Positions 33,872 to 44,209 of a stretch of DNA of 64,000 nucleotides are shown piece by piece. Source of the stretch: Opitutia bacterium (GTDB taxonomy: Bacteria > Verrucomicrobiota > Verrucomicrobiia > Opitutales > T3Sed10-336); assembly GCA_003558065.1 (NCBI GenBank), contig PWMU01000187.1, forward strand, positions 1 to 64,000. The letters are read 5' to 3'. The notes beneath the pieces are model-generated. The model had not been told where the DNA came from. It saw only the letters and a list, made by a program, of their open reading frames with translations, and searched no databases. The stretch's first letter is position 1. Each line of letters starts with the position of its first letter. The translations under genes and the position numbers were made by a program.

Positions 33872-34764
33872 TTACCGTCTTTCTCCAAAGCTTCCAGCGT
33901 TTTCCAGAGGACCTCACGATGCCGGTCCTCAAGCGGAGTCAGCGGCAGGCGGACCTCTTCCGAAGAAATGACGCCAGCCCGCATCAGGGCGGCTTTGACC
34001 GGCACGGGATTGCTCTCGATAAACAGATTCATGAACAGCGGGGTGTAGCGTTGGTGAATCGCGCGGGCCGTCGCATAGTCATTGTCCAAAGCCGCTTTCG
34101 CCATAACTGCGAGGTCGGCCACCACGAGGTTTGAGGCCACACTGATGGCTCCCCTGGCCCCCAGAGACATGAAGGGGAGGGTGAGGGCGTCGTCGCCGCT
34201 CAATATGACCAGGTCGTCCCCCAGCGAATCCCTGAGCCGGTCCACGCGGCCGCAGGCCCCTCCGGCCTCCTTGATATGGTTGACATGCGGGTAGCGTTTC
34301 CGCAGGCGGACAACCGTTTCCACGCCGATCTCGACGCCGCACCGCGACGGAATGGAATACAGGACGATCGGTTTGTCGGTCGATTCGGCGATCTCACAGA
34401 AATGCCGGTAGATGCCTTCCTGTGTCGGTCTATTGTAATAGGGGGCCACGTGAAGAAACCCGTCCACGTTCGTTTCTCCGGCCAGTGCGGTGAGGTGGAG
34501 AGCCTCCGAGGTTGAATTCGAACCGGCGCCGGCTATGACAGGGACTCGTCCCCGGGCTGTTTCCACAACACAGCGGATCACTTCGATCTGCTCGTCGAAA
34601 CTCAGGGTCGAAGATTCCCCGGTTGTCCCGACCACGGCGAGGCCGTTGATGCCGTTGCTGATCTGAAATTCGGTGAACCTTGCAAGGTCCTCCAGGGCGG
34701 GCTTGCCGTTGGCGAAAGGGGTGATCATCGCGGTAATCATCCCCGTAAATTGTGTTGAGTTCAT
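33868..34764 (-). CDS. dapA: 4-hydroxy-tetrahydrodipicolinate synthase
   Basis: The 298-residue TIM-barrel aldolase has GLAVVGTTGESSTLS near residues 41-54, the catalytic Tyr136 in VLYSIPSRCG and the Schiff-base Lys165 in HIKEAGG. It condenses pyruvate with aspartate semialdehyde. It is the first gene of dapA-dapB-ruvA; the 118-bp AT-rich gap to the divergent pilus ATPase gene must carry both promoters. Confidence 0.95.
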   Translation of the reverse strand: MNSTQFTGMITAMITPFANGKPALEDLARFTEFQISNGINGLAVVGTTGESSTLSFDEQIEVIRCVVETARGRVPVIAGAGSNSTSEALHLTALAGETNVDGFLHVAPYYNRPTQEGIYRHFCEIAESTDKPIVLYSIPSRCGVEIGVETVVRLRKRYPHVNHIKEAGGACGRVDRLRDSLGDDLVILSGDDALTLPFMSLGARGAISVASNLVVADLAVMAKAALDNDYATARAIHQRYTPLFMNLFIESNPVPVKAALMRAGVISSEEVRLPLTPLEDRHREVLWKTLEALEKDGK

Positions 34765-34882
34765 AAAATGAATTTCTTAGCTTGAAATACTTGAATAGAT
34801 AGGAATTGCTATTAGCTGAGAAGACGGGCTTAGTAAATACCGTCACTGAATTACTTTTTTTTTAGAGCATTAAAACACCCGT

Positions 34883-35980
34883 ATGGGCAATCAAATCTTT
34901 AACGATCTCCTCAGGCTTGCCGCGGACAACGGGGCGAGCGACGTTCACGTGAAGTCCGGAAAACCGGCACTGCTGCGCATAGAAGGCAAGCTGCAGGAGG
35001 TGGAAATGGACCGGATCACCGAAGATCAGGCGCTTGATTTTCTCGACACGATTCTGGCCGAATCGTTCAAGGCGCGCTGGGAGGAGGAAGGGCAGATTGA
35101 TTTCGGTCACACGGTCGAAGGGATCGGCCGGTTCCGCGTGGCCGCTTTCCGGCAGCGCGGGACAGTGACGATCGTTTTCCGGTACGTTAAGAATGAGATT
35201 CCCACGTTTGAGTCGCTCAACCTGGAAGCCCCGGTACTGACCAGGCTCTGCAAGGCCCGCGACGGCATCATCATTGTCAGCGGCGCCACCGGATCCGGAA
35301 AAAGTTCCACCCTGGCGGCGATGCTGAACTGGATGAACGGGCATGTGCAGAAGCACATCATTACCCTCGAGGATCCGATGGAGTACAATTTCCCCGACAA
35401 GGAGTGCGTCTTCAACCAGCGTGAGATCGGGATCGACGCGGTGTCGTATTCGCTCGGGCTGATGTCCTCGCTCAGACAGGACCCCGATGCGATTCTCATC
35501 GGGGAAATGCGCGACAAGAACACCTTTGAAACCGCCCTGGCCGCGGCGGAGACCGGGCACCTCGTCATGACGACGCTGCACTCGATCAATGTTCACCAGG
35601 CGGTGATTCGGCTGTTTGAATTCTTCCCCCCCGATCAACAGGAGCAGATGCGCCGCCAGGTTGCCTCGTCGATCCGCGCGATCATCTGTCAGCGCCTGGT
35701 GCCGGCCCTGGAAGGCGGCGGCCGCATCCCGGCAGTGGAGATTCTTGTCGGTGATTCCGTTTCGCGAAATGTTATTCAGGAAGGGAATTTTGAAAAATTG
35801 AACTCCATCATGGATGGGGGCGGAGAATCCGGTTCGCACTCGTTCAACAAGGACCTATTCCGGCTGATCAAAGCGGGCAAGATCAGCAAGTCCGACGGCC
35901 TGGCTTTTTCGCCGAATCCGAAAGCCCTCGAAATGAACCTCAAGGGGATTTTCCAGAGCGAAGGAGGCATCATCGGGTGA
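34883..35980 (+). CDS. PilT/PilU-family type IV pilus retraction ATPase
   Basis: The 365-residue protein has an N-terminal PAS-like domain (LLRLAADNGASDVHVKSGKP) and a secretion-ATPase core: Walker A GATGSGKSS (134-142), Asp box LEDPMEYNF, Walker B LRQDPDAILIGEMRD and His box GHLVMTTLHSINVHQA. GATGSGKS, CQRLVP and the long C-terminus ending KGIFQSEGG are closer to PilU than to PilT. Such hexameric motors depolymerise pilin for twitching. Its stop overlaps the GTG start of lepA by 4 bp. pilC lies about 10 kb away. Confidence 0.88.
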   Translation: MGNQIFNDLLRLAADNGASDVHVKSGKPALLRIEGKLQEVEMDRITEDQALDFLDTILAESFKARWEEEGQIDFGHTVEGIGRFRVAAFRQRGTVTIVFRYVKNEIPTFESLNLEAPVLTRLCKARDGIIIVSGATGSGKSSTLAAMLNWMNGHVQKHIITLEDPMEYNFPDKECVFNQREIGIDAVSYSLGLMSSLRQDPDAILIGEMRDKNTFETALAAAETGHLVMTTLHSINVHQAVIRLFEFFPPDQQEQMRRQVASSIRAIICQRLVPALEGGGRIPAVEILVGDSVSRNVIQEGNFEKLNSIMDGGGESGSHSFNKDLFRLIKAGKISKSDGLAFSPNPKALEMNLKGIFQSEGGIIG

Positions 35981-37773
35981 AGCTTGGGAATATTAGAAAT
36001 TTCTGCATTATTGCCCACGTCGACCACGGAAAGACCACGCTTTCGGACCGTTTGCTGGAGCAGACCCGCACCGTCGATCAACGGTTGATGAAGGAGCAGC
36101 TTCTGGATTCGATGGACCTCGAGCGGGAGCGCGGCATCACGATCAAGAGCCACCCGGTTTCGATGATCTACCGCGCTAAGAGCGGCGAGGACTACCGGTT
36201 CAACCTGATCGATACGCCCGGACACGTCGATTTCTCTTACGAGGTCTCGCGCAGTCTTGCCGCCTGCGAAGGGGCTTTGTTGCTGATCGACGCCGCCCAG
36301 GGGATCGAAGCCCAGACAGTGGCCAACGCTCATCTTGCGTTCTCCCAGGGCCTTGCCGTTATTCCGGTGATCAATAAAATCGACCTGCCGAGCGCGGATC
36401 TCGATACGGTCACGCGACAACTGGAGGATATTCTCGCCATCCCAACGGAGGAAGCGATATTGGCCAGCGGCAAGACGGGAGCCGGCGTGGAGGAGATTCT
36501 CGAAGCGGTTGTCGACCGGGTCCCGCCGCCCCGGTGGGCGGATTATGAACAATCCCGGTCCCTGATCTTTGACAGCATCTACGACACCTACCAGGGGGTG
36601 ATTTGTTATGTCCGCGTCTTTTCGGGGTCCATCAAAGCGGGGACCCAGATGCTGCTCATGAGCGACGAGATTCGCACCGAGATCAAGGAGGTGGGGATTT
36701 TTTCACCACACCGGGTAAAAGCCGACGAGATTCAGGCCGGGAATGTCGGTTACATCGTGACCAGCATCAAATCGGTGGCCGAGATCAAGCTGGGCGACAC
36801 CATCACGGATTCGGTCAAGCCCGCCAAGGACATGCTTCCCGGTTACAAGGAAGTCCGGCCGATGGTTTTCAGCGGTATCTACCCCCTGGACAGCGGCGAC
36901 TACGAGAAACTGAAGGCCAGTCTCGGCAGGCTCCGCCTCAACGATGCCGCCTTTGTGTACCAGCCGGAAAGCTCCCTGGCGCTGGGTTTCGGTTTTCGGT
37001 GCGGGTTCCTGGGCCTCCTGCATATGGAAATCATTCAGGAACGGGTCCGGCGCGAATACGGGATCGACATCATTCTGACCTATCCGAGTGTGGTGTACGA
37101 AGTGATAACCAGCGACGGCCAGAAACGGGAAGTGGACAATCCGGTCAATCTTCCCGACCCGTCCTTTATCGAGGAAATCCGGGAGCCGACCATCCGGGCC
37201 ACCATTCTCACGCCGACCGACGGCGTGGGAGAAGTTCTCGCCCTGATCATGGAGAAACGGGGGATATGCGAGAAGACCGAGACCCTTGACGAGAGCCGTC
37301 TCATGCTGACTTGCGTCCTTCCTCTCAACGAAATCCTCGTCGACTTTTACGACCGCCTCAAAAGCATCACTCACGGTTACGGCTCACTCGACTACGAGAT
37401 CGCCGATTACCGCGCCGGCAACCTGATCAAACTGGACATTCTGGTCAACGGGGATCCCGTCGACGCGTTTTCAAGCATCGTGCACCGGGATAAGGCGGAA
37501 ACCAAGGGAAGAGCGCTTTGCGAAAAACTTGCCGAGATCATTCCTCCCCAGATGTTCAAGATTCCCATCCAGGCGGCGATCGGCGGTCACGTCATTGCCC
37601 GGGAAACAGTCCGCGCGCTCCGCAAGGACGTTACTGCCAAATGCTACGGCGGCGACATTACCCGGAAACGCAAACTGCTGGAAAAGCAGAAGGAAGGCAA
37701 GAAGCGGATGAAGCAGGTTGGAAGCGTATCCATTCCTCAAGACGCTTTTATCCAGGTGCTCAAGAGCAAGTAA
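35977..37773 (+). CDS. lepA: Elongation factor 4 (LepA)
   Basis: The 598-residue translational GTPase has G1 AHVDHGKTTL, the switch region RERGITIKSH, G3 DTPGHVDFSYE and G4 NKIDLP. The LepA-specific C-terminal domain is present (VNGDPVDAFSSIVHRDKA and AKCYGGDITRKRKLLEKQKE). It uses GTG 35977 inside the stop of the pilus ATPase gene, and the start MKLGNIRNFCIIAHVD fits the family. EF4 acts on stalled or mis-translocated ribosomes. It is followed 22 bp later by lepB, the classic lepA-lepB order. Confidence 0.96.
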   Translation: MKLGNIRNFCIIAHVDHGKTTLSDRLLEQTRTVDQRLMKEQLLDSMDLERERGITIKSHPVSMIYRAKSGEDYRFNLIDTPGHVDFSYEVSRSLAACEGALLLIDAAQGIEAQTVANAHLAFSQGLAVIPVINKIDLPSADLDTVTRQLEDILAIPTEEAILASGKTGAGVEEILEAVVDRVPPPRWADYEQSRSLIFDSIYDTYQGVICYVRVFSGSIKAGTQMLLMSDEIRTEIKEVGIFSPHRVKADEIQAGNVGYIVTSIKSVAEIKLGDTITDSVKPAKDMLPGYKEVRPMVFSGIYPLDSGDYEKLKASLGRLRLNDAAFVYQPESSLALGFGFRCGFLGLLHMEIIQERVRREYGIDIILTYPSVVYEVITSDGQKREVDNPVNLPDPSFIEEIREPTIRATILTPTDGVGEVLALIMEKRGICEKTETLDESRLMLTCVLPLNEILVDFYDRLKSITHGYGSLDYEIADYRAGNLIKLDILVNGDPVDAFSSIVHRDKAETKGRALCEKLAEIIPPQMFKIPIQAAIGGHVIARETVRALRKDVTAKCYGGDITRKRKLLEKQKEGKKRMKQVGSVSIPQDAFIQVLKSK

Positions 37774-37795
37774 GTAATCCCGTCGACCTGAATAC

Positions 37796-39076
37796 GTGTT
37801 TCCATTTTTCAAAAACAAGCAAGACAAGAAACTGCGCCGGGACGCGGAAAACTGGCTGCGTCTCGCCGAAAAAGTCTATCATTACCGGCGGGATCTCCTT
37901 TCCGGGCACGAGCTCAATACGCTTAACCAGGCAACAGTGGAACTGCGTGAGACGCTGAAACAGGAAAAGGGGGACAACAACAAGATTAAGCTGGCGGTGG
38001 ACCGGCTGGAGGATGTTATCCGGCGCGTCGGCGGGAGCTATTATCCGAAATCGGCATGGGTTGAAAACATCGAGGTCCTTTTGGTGGCGGCGATACTGGC
38101 GATCGGTATCCGGACTTATTTTGTCCAACCGTTTAAAATCCCCACCAATTCAATGAAGCCGACCTACTATGGCATGACCGCTGAGATTTTCACCGATCCG
38201 GAAGAGGAACCGGGTGCGTTGCGGGGGAGCTTGCGGAAGCTGGCTTTCGGCGCCAGCCGGGTACAGGTTGATGCCGAGGCGAGCGGTACCGCCGAGCTTC
38301 CGCTTCGGGTGGATGGCCAGGGGCGTTTTCAATTTGATTTCAATGAAGTGCCGGACCGCAACTGGCTTATTTTCCCGGCGGTGAGCAAGGAATATTCGGT
38401 CATCGTCGGCGGCCGAACTCACACCTTCCGGGTGCCGCCGGACTTTCAGGTGGACGAAATTTACCGGGAGGTGTTTTTTCCCGAATTCGACAGTTTGGGC
38501 GAGGCGGTCCAGAGCAGGCTGCAAAACGGCAGATACCGGGAGATGGGAAACAACCTGGTCAGCATTGAAACCCAACGCGAAGCGGCAGCCGGGGAGCGTC
38601 TTCTGGCATTTGACATCCTTACGGGCGATCAGCTTTTCGTCGACAGGATGTCCTATCATTTCGTTCGTCCCAGCGTCGGTGACAGCTTTGTTTTCCGCAC
38701 AGGCGATATTCCCGGGCTGGGGGGCGGTTCCGGCGGAAATGATTCCTATTACATCAAACGGATGGTTGGAGGAGCCGGCGACCGTCTCGAAATTCGGGAA
38801 CCGGTCCTTTACCGGAATGAAGCGCCGATGGACAGCCGGCCCATTTTTGAAAGGATCCATGGGCGGGAAGGCAAATACGAAGGCTATGTTCCATTGGGAC
38901 TTCTTGAACCGGGCTCCGAAGTCGAGGTACCCGATGGGAAGTATTTCGCTTTGGGTGATAATTCCGGAAACAGTCTCGACAGCCGGAATTTCGGATTCGT
39001 GCCCGAGCACGCGATTGTGGGCCGTCCAATTTTGATATATTATCCGTTTACCTCGCGCTGGGGCCGGGCGCAGTAA
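37796..39076 (+). CDS. lepB: Signal peptidase I with large insertion
   Basis: From GTG 37796 the protein has 426 residues, much longer than the E. coli-type enzyme's core. A charged cytoplasmic N-terminus of ~90 residues precedes one membrane segment (about 93-107). The catalytic Ser119 lies in KIPTNSMKPT and the general-base Lys321 in YYIKRMVGGAGD; box E GDNSGNSLDSR follows. About 150 residues (roughly 127-275) are inserted between the Ser and the GDQLFVDRMSYHF strand. It removes signal peptides at the outer face of the inner membrane. Follows lepA. Confidence 0.93.
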   Translation: MFPFFKNKQDKKLRRDAENWLRLAEKVYHYRRDLLSGHELNTLNQATVELRETLKQEKGDNNKIKLAVDRLEDVIRRVGGSYYPKSAWVENIEVLLVAAILAIGIRTYFVQPFKIPTNSMKPTYYGMTAEIFTDPEEEPGALRGSLRKLAFGASRVQVDAEASGTAELPLRVDGQGRFQFDFNEVPDRNWLIFPAVSKEYSVIVGGRTHTFRVPPDFQVDEIYREVFFPEFDSLGEAVQSRLQNGRYREMGNNLVSIETQREAAAGERLLAFDILTGDQLFVDRMSYHFVRPSVGDSFVFRTGDIPGLGGGSGGNDSYYIKRMVGGAGDRLEIREPVLYRNEAPMDSRPIFERIHGREGKYEGYVPLGLLEPGSEVEVPDGKYFALGDNSGNSLDSRNFGFVPEHAIVGRPILIYYPFTSRWGRAQ

Positions 39077-39100
39077 CTCTTTCCCGCGAAACGGGGTGAA

Positions 39101-39129
39101 TTTCGCACAATATATATTATGTCTAATAT
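39101..39129 (+). promoter_or_regulatory. AT-rich promoter candidate before malQ
   Basis: An unusually AT-rich stretch in the 92-bp lepB-malQ gap. TAATAT at 39124-39129 could be a -10 box, with only a poor -35 (TTTCGC at 39101) 17 bases upstream. Weak evidence; it suggests malQ may be transcribed separately. Confidence 0.25.
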
Positions 39130-39168
39130 TCTAACGCGGGCTGCTCGCAGACCTCGGCCTTTACGCAA

Positions 39169-40731
39169 ATGACCGATCCCCATAAAACACCTCTGCGCCC
39201 CCCTCTCTACAACTGGTTGGATCAACGATCGGCGGGAGTGCTGTTGCACCCGACCTCCCTGGCCGGAGACTTTGGTATCGGAACCTTTGGGCAGGAAGCT
39301 TTTATTTTTGTCGATTTTCTCGTGGAAACCGGAATGCGGCACTGGCAGGTCTGTCCCCTTGGCCCCACCGGCTACGGAGATTCTCCCTACCAGTGTTTTT
39401 CGGCGTTTGCCGGGAATCCCTATCTGATCGACCTTTACGATTTGAGCGAGCGCGGGCTTATCCCGCCGGACACATTGGGACCGCTTCTTTTCCTCCCCTG
39501 GGACCGGACCGACTACGGAGCGATCTACGAGGTCAAGTGGCCAATTCTGTTCCGCGCCTGTCGCGAATTTCGAAAACTCCCTGAAGACGAGCACCCCTAT
39601 GGCGCTCTTTCGGAATTCAAGGAGAACCAGGCCTGGTGGTTGGACGATTACGCCTGTTTCCACGCTCTCAAACAGCACCACGGAGGCGGACCGTGGCATG
39701 AATGGCCGGCCGAACACCGTGACTATTCAAAGGCCGGCAAAAAAGCCCTGAAAGACCCCAAGCTCAGGGAGCGCATCGAGGATCACCGGATACTCCAGTA
39801 CTTTTTCTTTGGCCAGTGGAAAAAGCTCAAGCGCTACGCCAACAACCGCGGCGTTCATATCGTGGGCGATGTTCCGATCTTCGCCTCCCAGGACAGCGCG
39901 GATGTCTGGGCCCATCCTGAATGGTTTCGTGTGGATCGAACGTCGGGTCTCCCGCTGGAGGTCGCCGGAGTCCCGCCCGATTATTTTTCGGACGAAGGGC
40001 AGCTTTGGGGAAACCCTCTTTACGATTGGAAAGCGCTGAAGAACTCGGGTTACCGATGGTGGCTGGAACGTCTGCAGGTCAATTTCGAGCTTTACGACGT
40101 TGTTCGGCTCGATCATTTCCGGGGATTTCACGACTACTGGGCGATCCCTTCCGGCACCCGGGACGCCCGTTCAGGGAAATGGAAGAAGGGTCCGGGAATC
40201 GATTTCTTCAACACGGTACATCGTACCTTTCCCGCCGCCCGAATGATTGCCGAAGATCTCGGCGACCTGACCGAGGGGGTTCACCGGCTCCGCGATAGCA
40301 CCGGCCTCCCCGGAATGAGTGTCCTCCAGTTTGCATTCGGCGGTGATTCGGACAACACCCACCTGCCGCATAACCATGACAAGAACTCGGTAATCTATCC
40401 GGGGACCCACGACAACAACACCGCATTGGGCTGGTACCACACGTGCGACGAGAAAACCCGGGACCATCTTCGGCGTTACCTTCGTGTCAGTGGCGACGAA
40501 GTCAGCTGGGATCTGATCCGCGCCGCCTACGGGAGTCCGGCCCGTCTCGCGATCATTCCTTTCCAGGATCTCATGAGCCTCGGGGAAACCGCCCGCATGA
40601 ACATTCCCGGTTCCGCGGACGGTAATTGGCAATGGCGCTTCCCGCACCGGAGCCTGGAGGAACTGCGGGAACGGAGCGGTGGTTACCTTAATGAATTGGC
40701 CGATCTTTACGGACGCAGCCCGGAACGGTAG
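39169..40731 (+). CDS. malQ: 4-alpha-glucanotransferase (amylomaltase)
   Basis: The 520-residue GH77 enzyme opens with SAGVLLHPTSLAGDFGIG (21-38) and CPLGPTGYGDSPYQ. The catalytic nucleophile is Asp315 in RLDHFRGF, the acid/base Glu lies in IAEDLG near 363, and PGTHDNNTALGW holds the third acidic residue. It disproportionates maltooligosaccharides and takes part in glycogen breakdown, fitting glgA in the same window. Transcribed rightwards, converging on carB with 18 bp between. Confidence 0.94.
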   Translation: MTDPHKTPLRPPLYNWLDQRSAGVLLHPTSLAGDFGIGTFGQEAFIFVDFLVETGMRHWQVCPLGPTGYGDSPYQCFSAFAGNPYLIDLYDLSERGLIPPDTLGPLLFLPWDRTDYGAIYEVKWPILFRACREFRKLPEDEHPYGALSEFKENQAWWLDDYACFHALKQHHGGGPWHEWPAEHRDYSKAGKKALKDPKLRERIEDHRILQYFFFGQWKKLKRYANNRGVHIVGDVPIFASQDSADVWAHPEWFRVDRTSGLPLEVAGVPPDYFSDEGQLWGNPLYDWKALKNSGYRWWLERLQVNFELYDVVRLDHFRGFHDYWAIPSGTRDARSGKWKKGPGIDFFNTVHRTFPAARMIAEDLGDLTEGVHRLRDSTGLPGMSVLQFAFGGDSDNTHLPHNHDKNSVIYPGTHDNNTALGWYHTCDEKTRDHLRRYLRVSGDEVSWDLIRAAYGSPARLAIIPFQDLMSLGETARMNIPGSADGNWQWRFPHRSLEELRERSGGYLNELADLYGRSPER

Positions 40732-40749
40732 CGTCCTGTGCTTTGGGCA

Positions 40750-43700
40750 TCAGGAAGCGTCCACTTCCTCCACGTCCTTGTAATAGCTTTGGAGCGGGCG
40801 CACTCCGACCCGTTTCTGGCGAACTGCGCGAATGCCGTTAAGCGCCGCGTAGGCACCTGTAATGGTAGTCATGATACACACATTGTGGGCCACGGCGACC
40901 GAACGGATCCGGTTCTCGTCCTGGAGCGGAATCATGCCCGAAGGCGTATTGATAATCATATCGATCTCGTTGTTCTTCAGCATATCGACCACGTTGGGGC
41001 GGCCTTCACTGTATTTGAACAGGCGGTTTACCTCGATACCATGGCCCTGCAGGTACTGTGCGGTTCCGCCGGTGGAATAAATGAGAAAACCGAGATCGCG
41101 AAGTCCCCGGGCGAGATCCACGGCTTTTTCTTTGTCGCTGTCCTTGACGCTCAGGAACACGTTGCCGGATTCCGGGAGTGCGGGCTTCGCGGCCATTTGG
41201 GTCTTCGCAAAGGCAATGCCCAGGTCTTCATCGAGTCCCATCACCTCCCCTGTGCTGCGCATTTCAGGGCTGAGCGCCACCGAGGCACCGGGGAAACGAA
41301 CGAATGGAAAAACGGATTCTTTCACGCACCAATGGCGGGGAATGAGCTCTTCGGTAAAGCCCAGGTCCTTCAATTTCGAACCGGCCATCACCCTCGCCGC
41401 CAATTTCGCCATGGGCACGCCAATGGCTTTGCTTACGAACGGAATGGTTCTCGAGGCGCGGGGATTGACCTCCAGCACATAGAGCTCGTCGTCCTTAATG
41501 GCGAACTGGATGTTCATCAGGCCGACCACGTTCAGTTCTTTAGCCAGCGCGTGCGTGGACTCGCGGACACGGTTGAGCATCGACTCGTCCAGGGTATGCG
41601 GGGGAAGAACCATGGCTGCGTCGCCGCTGTGGACGCCGGCAAATTCGATGTGTTCCAGCATCCCTCCCACCACCGATGTTTCGCCGTCGGCAACACAGTC
41701 GACATCGAGTTCGATGGCGTCTTCCAGAAACTGGTCAATCAGAAGCGGTTTGTCCGGCGACGCCTCGACCGCCTCCCGGACGACCGATCTCAGTTCGTCC
41801 ATGGAATAAACAATGAACATCCCCCTGCCTCCGAGCACGAAGGATGGGCGGAGCAGAACCGGAAATCCGATCTCTTCCGCCCACTTGAAGGCTTCCTCGG
41901 CATCCATCGCAATGGCATTCCGGGGTTGTTTCAGGTCGATCTTCTTCAACACCTCGATGAACTGCTCACGGTCCTCGGCCAGGTCGATCGACTCGGGCGT
42001 GGTACCGATGATCCTCACGCCGTGTTTCTTGAGATCGGTTGCCAGGTTGAGCGGCGTCTGGCCCCCGAACTGCACAATAACGCCCATGCACTTCTCCTGG
42101 TTGTAGACTTCGAGGACATCGTCCAGGGTGAGCGGCTCAAAATAGAGGCGGTCGGAAGTGTCGTAGTCGGTCGAGACGGTTTCGGGATTGGAATTGACCA
42201 TAACGGTCTCGTAGCCGTCCTCGCGGAGGGCGAATGAGGCGTGCACGCAGCAATAATCGAATTCAATCCCCTGCCCGATCCTGTTGGGCCCGCCGCCAAG
42301 AATCATGATTTTCTTCCGATCCGAGGGAATGATTTCGTTCTCGTCGCCGTAAGAGGAGTAGTAATAGGGCGTGAACGCTTCAAACTCCGCCGCACAGGTG
42401 TCCACGAGGCGAAATGTTGTTCGGATATCGAGTTCCTTGCGGCGTTTTCGAACCGCTTCCAGCTCCGCTCCCACCAGGCTCGCTATTTGCCGGTCGGTAA
42501 ACCCGAACTGTTTTGCCCGCCGGAACAGCTCTCCTCCCAGAGAGTCGAGGCTTTCCTGCTTCAGCAACTCTTCCATCTTGTAGATCTCGAAGAGCTGCAT
42601 CAGGAACCAGATATCTATCTTCGTCAGATCCTGGACATCGTCAGGGGAAAGCCCGGCTTTGAAGGCGTAACGAATGTAGAAGATCCGTTCGGCGTTGGGC
42701 CTGATCAATCGGCCCCGGATCGTGTCCATGTCCGGCACGTCGTCGCCGCCGTACTTCCCTCCTCCGCCGAAGCCGCGGGCGCCGATTTCCAGGGAGCGCA
42801 GGGCTTTCTGCATGGACTCGCGGAAGGTGCGTCCGATCGCCATGGCTTCCCCCACGGACTTCATCGAGGAAGTCAGCGTCGTGTCGGCGCCGGCGAACTT
42901 TTCAAAAGTAAACCGCGGAATCTTGGTCACCACGTAATCGATCGTGGGCTCGAAGGAGGCGGGGGTTTCCCTCGTAATATCGTTCCTGAGCTCATCCAGA
43001 GTGTACCCTACCGCGAGCTTGGCCGCAATCTTGGCAATGGGGAAACCGGTCGCTTTCGAGGCAAGGGCGGAACTCCTGGACACGCGGGGATTCATCTCGA
43101 TGACGACCATGCGCCCGGTCTCCGGATCGACGGCAAACTGGATATTACTCCCGCCGGTCTCAACGCCGATCTCCCGGATAACGGCAAAGGAGGCGTCGCG
43201 CATCAACTGGTACTCTTTGTCCGTCAGCGTGAGGGCGGGCGCCACCGTGATGGAATCGCCGGTATGCACGCCCATCGGATCGAAGTTCTCGATCGAACAA
43301 ATGACCACGCACTGGTCCTTGTGATCGCGCATAACCTCCATCTCAAACTCCTTCCAGCCGAGCAGACATTCTTCGATGAGAACCTCGTGCACCGGAGAGA
43401 TGTCCAGTCCGTGAGCGACGACCTCCTCGAACTCCTCCCGGTTGTAGGCGATGCCGCCGCCGGCGCCGCCGAGGGTGTAGCTTGGACGGATAATGAACGG
43501 AAAACCCCCGAGTTCCTTCGTTGCCTCGAGCGCCTCCTGCATGCTCCTGACTCGGGCGGAATGAGCCACATCGAGGCCGATTTTCACCATGGCCTCCTTA
43601 AAGAGCTCCCGGTCTTCGCCCTTCATGATCGCCTCGACCCGGGCGCCGATCAATTCGACATTGTACTTCTCGAGCACGCCGTCTTTGTCGAGGTCGAGCG

Positions 43701-43995
43701 AAAGATTGAGGGCGGTTTGCCCGCCCAGGGTCGGCAGGAGGGCTTCCGGACGTTCCGCCTCGATGATCTTTTCGAGCATTTCCACCGTCAACGGCTCGAT
43801 ATAGGTCACATCGGCGAAATCCGGATCGGTCATTATGGTGGCCGGATTGCTGTTCACCAGGATGACCTTGTACCCCTCTTCTCTCAGGGCTTTACAGGCC
43901 TGGGTCCCGCTGTAGTCAAATTCACAGGCTTGCCCGATGACGATCGGACCGGACCCGACGATAAGAATGCTCTTGATATCAGTACGTTTCGGCAT
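40750..43995 (-). CDS. carB: Carbamoyl-phosphate synthase large subunit
   Basis: I use ATG 43995 ([20 protein letters not shown]), the canonical start, giving 1,081 residues; ATG 44016 and TTG 44043 are in-frame alternatives. Two homologous ATP-grasp halves are complete: [17 protein letters not shown], then [14 protein letters not shown] and later [13 protein letters not shown]. The C-terminal MGS-like allosteric domain includes [16 protein letters not shown]. The enzyme makes carbamoyl phosphate for arginine and pyrimidines with the CarA glutaminase, which is not adjacent. The leader upstream holds a long inverted repeat (44092-44170). Confidence 0.96.
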   Translation of the reverse strand: MPKRTDIKSILIVGSGPIVIGQACEFDYSGTQACKALREEGYKVILVNSNPATIMTDPDFADVTYIEPLTVEMLEKIIEAERPEALLPTLGGQTALNLSLDLDKDGVLEKYNVELIGARVEAIMKGEDRELFKEAMVKIGLDVAHSARVRSMQEALEATKELGGFPFIIRPSYTLGGAGGGIAYNREEFEEVVAHGLDISPVHEVLIEECLLGWKEFEMEVMRDHKDQCVVICSIENFDPMGVHTGDSITVAPALTLTDKEYQLMRDASFAVIREIGVETGGSNIQFAVDPETGRMVVIEMNPRVSRSSALASKATGFPIAKIAAKLAVGYTLDELRNDITRETPASFEPTIDYVVTKIPRFTFEKFAGADTTLTSSMKSVGEAMAIGRTFRESMQKALRSLEIGARGFGGGGKYGGDDVPDMDTIRGRLIRPNAERIFYIRYAFKAGLSPDDVQDLTKIDIWFLMQLFEIYKMEELLKQESLDSLGGELFRRAKQFGFTDRQIASLVGAELEAVRKRRKELDIRTTFRLVDTCAAEFEAFTPYYYSSYGDENEIIPSDRKKIMILGGGPNRIGQGIEFDYCCVHASFALREDGYETVMVNSNPETVSTDYDTSDRLYFEPLTLDDVLEVYNQEKCMGVIVQFGGQTPLNLATDLKKHGVRIIGTTPESIDLAEDREQFIEVLKKIDLKQPRNAIAMDAEEAFKWAEEIGFPVLLRPSFVLGGRGMFIVYSMDELRSVVREAVEASPDKPLLIDQFLEDAIELDVDCVADGETSVVGGMLEHIEFAGVHSGDAAMVLPPHTLDESMLNRVRESTHALAKELNVVGLMNIQFAIKDDELYVLEVNPRASRTIPFVSKAIGVPMAKLAARVMAGSKLKDLGFTEELIPRHWCVKESVFPFVRFPGASVALSPEMRSTGEVMGLDEDLGIAFAKTQMAAKPALPESGNVFLSVKDSDKEKAVDLARGLRDLGFLIYSTGGTAQYLQGHGIEVNRLFKYSEGRPNVVDMLKNNEIDMIINTPSGMIPLQDENRIRSVAVAHNVCIMTTITGAYAALNGIRAVRQKRVGVRPLQSYYKDVEEVDAS

Positions 43996-44091
43996 GGATT
44001 TGGATCTCGGAACCATTTGTGGAGAAGAACGGCTGCGGGGCAAGCGTGAAAAGGAACCGCCCTCCCTGAAACGATGTCAACAGCCCGGAAA

Positions 44092-44170
44092 CCCTAGATG
44101 CCGAACCGGTACAGCGCGGCCGTCCCCGCCTGCCGGGGTCGCGGGATCCGAAAATCCGGCATCTTTAGGG
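44092..44170. repeat. Long inverted repeat in the carB leader
   Basis: CCCTAGATGCCG (44092-44103) pairs with CGGCATCTTTAGGG (44157-44170), with a small bulge. Inside lies CCCCG-CCTGC-CGGGG, a perfect short hairpin, so a multi-branched RNA fold is possible. It lies between the NtrC-like gene and carB, both on the minus strand. It could end the former's transcript or regulate carB. Confidence 0.45.
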
Positions 44171-44209
44171 CAAGATACGAGGGGGACGGAAATCCGGACC
44201 GATCGACGC

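Noticed and set aside
42241-44049. 602-codon open frame on the plus strand opposite carB
   Set aside because: It mirrors carB in a GC-rich gene and has no recognisable domain; carB is unambiguous on the other strand.
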